DNA from: Actinomycetota bacterium | GTDB lineage: Bacteria > Actinomycetota > Actinomycetes > Streptosporangiales > Streptosporangiaceae | Direction of reading: 5' to 3' | Length of the DNA: 17,508 nucleotides | Assembly (NCBI GenBank): GCA_003168295.1 | Contig: PMST01000461.1 | Coordinates: forward strand, 2,929 to 20,436 | In this document: piece by piece, positions 14,406 to 17,508 of the stretch | How the letters are laid out: every line of letters starts with the position of its first letter | Numbering within the stretch: position 1 is the first letter of the stretch | Made by a program: the position numbers and the translations under genes | The notes under the pieces: model-generated | Database searches by the model: none | Seen by the model: only the letters and a program-made list of their open reading frames with translations | Told to the model about the DNA's origin: nothing

Positions 14406-14932
14406 GCTCGCTTCGTCCAACCCTTGCCTCAGCCAGCCCGTGGTCAGGCCGCACGTCGCTGGTTCCAGTCCTGCGCTGGCGCACAGGGGTAGTCGTCGTC
14501 CCGGTACCGCGCTCTATGTTAGGCGTTCAACCTTACCGTCGCGCCCGCCTGCGCGGTCAGGTTCTCCAGTCGTGTCGAAAACGCTGAGGTGCCGGCCCTC
14601 ACGGCAGGTAGTGAGGGGGGTGCCGTGAGGGCCGGCGGCTCCGGGGCATGCGGTGCCCGGAGGTTTCAGTCGGCGATGCCTGGCCGACGACGGTAACGCG
14701 GAGATACGAACGACCGGTAAGCGGGCGGGCGGGACAGGTAGCGTGGCGAAAAGCGGCTAACCGCACCTGCCGATCCCCCCAAGAGTCCGACCTACTATTA
14801 AGCGGCGCTCTCTATACGATCTAGATTTTTTCTGGATGAGCAGAACAAATCGCTGTAGCCTTGATGAGACGCTCCGCCCGGGGGGTGGGCGCAACTTGGG
14901 GTGGGTCTAGCGAGCGGAAGGTCGGCGATAAC
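14406..14932. other. 527-bp divergent intergenic region with a perfect inverted repeat and an A/T-rich patch
   Basis: This spacer separates the minus-strand DUF929 gene from the second SARP gene. It contains the 16-bp perfect inverted repeat at 14591-14636 and an A/T-rich patch near 14798-14850 (CTCTATACGATCTAGATTTT), which stands out in the high-GC background and is a likely promoter or leader site for the SARP gene. No coding frame with a ribosome site is convincing. Confidence 0.5.
14591..14636. repeat. Perfect 16-bp inverted repeat with 14-nt loop
   Basis: GCCGGCCCTCACGGCA (14591-14606) is exactly complementary to TGCCGTGAGGGCCGGC (14621-14636). The loop contains GTGAGGG (14611-14617), which can also pair with CCCTCAC (14596-14602), giving a competing shorter hairpin. 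No T-run follows on either strand, so a standard intrinsic terminator is less likely than an operator or a folding RNA leader element. Confidence 0.8.
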
Positions 14933-17508
14933 GTGGTGTTGCGCGTCGGCGTACTCGGTCCGGTAACGGCTTGGTACGGCGACCAGGAGCTGTCCGCGGG
15001 GCAGCCCAGGCAGCAAGCCGTCCTGGGCATCCTGGCGATGCGGGCCAACCGGGTGATTTCCCGGGGCGAACTGGTCGATGCGGTCTGGGGGCACGATCCG
15101 CCCGCCAGCGCCGAGGGCGGGATCTACACCTACGTGGCGGGTCTTCGCCGCATCATCGAACCGACCAGGTCCCTGCGCGGGCCAGGCCGGGTCCTGGTCT
15201 CCTCCGGGGCCGGCTACGTCCTTCACCTGGTGCCGGGTCAGCCGGACGCCGTCTCCTTCGAGCAGCATCTGGGCCGGGCCCGTCAGCTGCGCAAGGGAGG
15301 CGACGCGGTCGGCGCGGCGGCCGAACTCTCCTCCGCGCTCGCGCTGTGGCGAGGCATTGCGTTCGCCGGGGTGCCTGGGCCTTTCGCGGAGACCGAGCGG
15401 GTGCGGCTGGGCGAGCTACGGTCCACCGCCGCCGAAGAGCAAGCCGACGTGCTGCTTTCGCTAGGCCGGCATGAGGAAGTCGTACCCGACCTGACGGCGA
15501 TGGTGGCGGATCACCCGCTGCGGGAGCGGATGCGCGGACTGCTGATGATCGCGCTGTACCGTAGCGGCAGGCACGCCGAGGCACTGCGGGTATTCTCCGA
15601 CGGCAGGCACGTGCTGGCCGAGGAACTCGGCATCGACCCAGGCGCTGACCTGTCCCGCATTCACCAGCAGGTGCTGACCGCCGACCCCGCGCTCGACGCG
15701 ACGGCACCAGCCGGAGCCGCCGATTCGCTGATTACCGCCGTTGAGCCCGATGACGGCTACCGGCGGCCACGTCATGAGGTCGCGGGCATCGGAGTACCGG
15801 CTCAGCTGCCGCTCGACGCGCAGGGCTTTTCCGGCCGCCGCGACGAACTCGGCATCCTGCAGGACACGCTGTCCGCCCGATCGGCCGGGCCCGATGAAAC
15901 GGTGCCGATCGTCATCATCTCGGGAACGGCCGGCATCGGGAAGACCGCCCTCGCCGTTCGTTTCGGCCGCCAGGTGGCGAAGCGCTTCGGTGACGGGCAG
16001 CTGTACGTCAACCTGCGCGGCCTGGATCCGGCGACGCCGCCGATGGAACCAGCCGAGGTGCTGCGATTCTTCCTTGACGCCCTCGGTGTGCCGCCGCACC
16101 GGATCCCGGCCGGCACCGATGGCCGAGCGGCGCTTTACCGCAGCCTGCTCGACGGCAAGCGGATGTTGATCGTGCTCGACAACGCGCGCGATGTCGTCCA
16201 GGTGCGTCCGCTGCTGCCCGGCGCGCCCGGCTCCCTGGTCGTGGTGACCAGCCGCAACGAGCTGACCGGGCTGGTGGCCGCCGAGGGGGCGGTGCCGGTC
16301 ACCCTCGACGTGCTCAGCGACGACGAGGCGCGGGAAATGCTGGTTCGCAGGCTCGGCCGGGATCGGACCGCGCCCGAGCCCGAGGCGGCGGACGAGATCA
16401 TCTTCTCGTGCGCCCGGCTTCCGCTGGCTCTCGGCATCGCCATCGGGCGCGCCGCGGCCCGGCCCAAGCGCTCGCTGGCTGAGCTGGCCGCCGAACTGCG
16501 AGATGCCAGGGGCAGGCTCGACGTGCTCGAGGCGGACGCCGCCACTAACGTGCGGGCCGTCTTCTCCTGGTCTTACGACCAGCTCAGCGAGCCCGCGGCG
16601 AGGATGTTCCGCCTGCTCGGCCTGCATCCGGGTCCCGATATCTCACTGTCCGCGGCGGCGAGCCTGGCCGGGATGACCAGAGCGCAGGCGGGCGCCGCGC
16701 TCCGCGAGCTGACCAGGGCCCATATGGCTGCCGAATACCTGCCCGCCAGGTTCACCTTCCATGACCTGCTCCGCGCCTACGCCGCCGACCAAGCGGAACG
16801 GCACGACTCCGCCGGCGAGCGGCGGGCCGCTGTGCACCGGGTTCTCGATCACTACCTGCACACGGCGATGGCCGCCTCGCAGCGGTTCGCCCCGTCCCGC
16901 TCGGCGCCGCGCCTGACCTCCCCCCAGCCAGGCGTCCTGCCCGCTGACGTGACCGACAAGGACCAGGCCATGGCCTGGTTTGACGCCGAAGTGGCGGTTC
17001 TGCTCGCGCTGATCGGCTACGCCGACGCAAATGGATTCGACGTCCACGCCTGGCAGATCTCCTGGGCCCTCAGCCCGTTCTTCAGCCGTCGCGGCCGGTG
17101 GCGCGACTACGTCGCCGCCCAGGAAACGGCGCTGGCGGCGGCGCGTCGGCTGGATGACACCCTGGCCCTGGCGCACTCGCACTACCTGCTGGGTCACGCG
17201 CAGGCAGAGGACGACTACGATGCGGCCGAGCCGAACGTCCGGCAGGCCCTTGAGAAGTTCCGGAAACTTGGCGACCGGGCCAACGAGGCCTTCGTGCTCA
17301 ATGGCCTGGCCAACATGCTGGCCAAGCAGGACCGTTACCCGGAGGCGCTGGCCGTCGCCCTGGATGCGCTGCGGATGCTCAAGGCCGTCGGGCACTGGTG
17401 GACGCAGGCCACCCTGGAGAACCTGGTCGGCTGGCTCTATGCCCACCTCGGCCAGTATGACCAGGCGCTGACCCACTGCCAGCGAGCCCTGAGCCTGCAC
17501 CGGGACTC
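14933..17508 (+). CDS. Second SARP-family activator with NB-ARC and TPR domains, 3'-truncated
   Basis: The frame is open from GTG 14933 (or GTG 14936) to the window end, 858 residues visible. AAGG lies 11 nt upstream, a weak ribosome site; an ATG at 14864 is in frame but adds residues unlike the family. Residues ~1-97 form the OmpR-type winged helix (LRVGVLGPVTAWYG). Residues ~105-245 form the BTAD (ALWRGIAF, HPLRERMRGLLMIALYRSG, ELGIDPGADL). NB-ARC follows with P-loop SGTAGIGKTA, K337, Walker B MLIVLDN with D416, and ARLPLAL. TPR units begin near residue 760. It is closely similar to the SARP at 9526-12618 through the NB-ARC core (QLYVNLRG, VLDNARD, VRPLLPG, FHDLLR), so they look like paralogues. 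The C-terminus and stop are outside the window. Confidence 0.92.
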   Translation, partial: MVLRVGVLGPVTAWYGDQELSAGQPRQQAVLGILAMRANRVISRGELVDAVWGHDPPASAEGGIYTYVAGLRRIIEPTRSLRGPGRVLVSSGAGYVLHLVPGQPDAVSFEQHLGRARQLRKGGDAVGAAAELSSALALWRGIAFAGVPGPFAETERVRLGELRSTAAEEQADVLLSLGRHEEVVPDLTAMVADHPLRERMRGLLMIALYRSGRHAEALRVFSDGRHVLAEELGIDPGADLSRIHQQVLTADPALDATAPAGAADSLITAVEPDDGYRRPRHEVAGIGVPAQLPLDAQGFSGRRDELGILQDTLSARSAGPDETVPIVIISGTAGIGKTALAVRFGRQVAKRFGDGQLYVNLRGLDPATPPMEPAEVLRFFLDALGVPPHRIPAGTDGRAALYRSLLDGKRMLIVLDNARDVVQVRPLLPGAPGSLVVVTSRNELTGLVAAEGAVPVTLDVLSDDEAREMLVRRLGRDRTAPEPEAADEIIFSCARLPLALGIAIGRAAARPKRSLAELAAELRDARGRLDVLEADAATNVRAVFSWSYDQLSEPAARMFRLLGLHPGPDISLSAAASLAGMTRAQAGAALRELTRAHMAAEYLPARFTFHDLLRAYAADQAERHDSAGERRAAVHRVLDHYLHTAMAASQRFAPSRSAPRLTSPQPGVLPADVTDKDQAMAWFDAEVAVLLALIGYADANGFDVHAWQISWALSPFFSRRGRWRDYVAAQETALAAARRLDDTLALAHSHYLLGHAQAEDDYDAAEPNVRQALEKFRKLGDRANEAFVLNGLANMLAKQDRYPEALAVALDALRMLKAVGHWWTQATLENLVGWLYAHLGQYDQALTHCQRALSLHRD

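Noticed and set aside
14692..14740. Three GGTA-containing motifs before the second SARP as a heptad operator
   Set aside because: Spacings are 24 and 21 bp, not multiples of 11, and flanking bases differ.
14798..15268. 156-residue minus-strand open frame over the second SARP start
   Set aside because: It is antisense to the conserved winged helix of the SARP and shows no recognisable domain.
9526..17508. Antibiotic biosynthetic cluster suggested by SARP genes
   Set aside because: No PKS, NRPS, tailoring or resistance genes are present in the window; SARPs alone do not establish a cluster.

Overview
The sequence is high in G+C with strong G/C third-position bias, has GTG and TTG starts, and carries two large SARP-NB-ARC-TPR regulators, a VKOR/DUF929 pair and a CtaG-type copper gene. 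This points to a soil-type actinomycete (Streptomycetales/Streptosporangiales-like); I cannot name the genus. I see no transposase, integrase, rRNA, tRNA or CRISPR array. Twelve protein genes are supported. The first is cut at its 5' end and the last at its 3' end.

Left part (1-2740): the tail of an amidohydrolase (+), a winged-helix regulator with a Gly-X-Y linker (-), a repeat-rich divergent intergenic region, and a DMT-type multi-span membrane protein (+).

Copper/respiration block (2731-6728, all -): a three-gene run in the order membrane-SCO1 fusion, lipoprotein, CtaG-like protein. The first two overlap by 4 nt and the last two are 9 nt apart. It looks like an operon for copper delivery to cytochrome c oxidase. 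Upstream on the same strand is an unusual fusion of a peptidase S51/class-I amidotransferase-like fold with a cysteinyl-tRNA-synthetase-like C-terminal domain (6801-8228). Its upstream region holds a two-copy 30-bp tandem repeat.

Secretion/regulation block (8578-17508): a small secreted eight-cysteine protein of unknown function (-) is divergent from a large SARP regulator (+). Their shared spacer contains four heptamers at an exact 11-bp period, the layout expected of a SARP operator. Next come a VKOR-family protein and a DUF929 thioredoxin-like protein (both -), together a plausible extracytoplasmic disulfide-forming pair. Last, after a 527-bp intergenic region with a perfect 16-bp inverted repeat, is a second SARP-NB-ARC regulator (+) that runs off the window.

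The most testable new idea is that the SARP at 9526-12618 controls the divergent cysteine-rich exported protein through the four-heptad array, and that the neighbouring DUF929/VKOR pair supplies disulfide-forming capacity for such exported proteins. The first half rests on visible sequence; the second is inference from gene neighbourhood.
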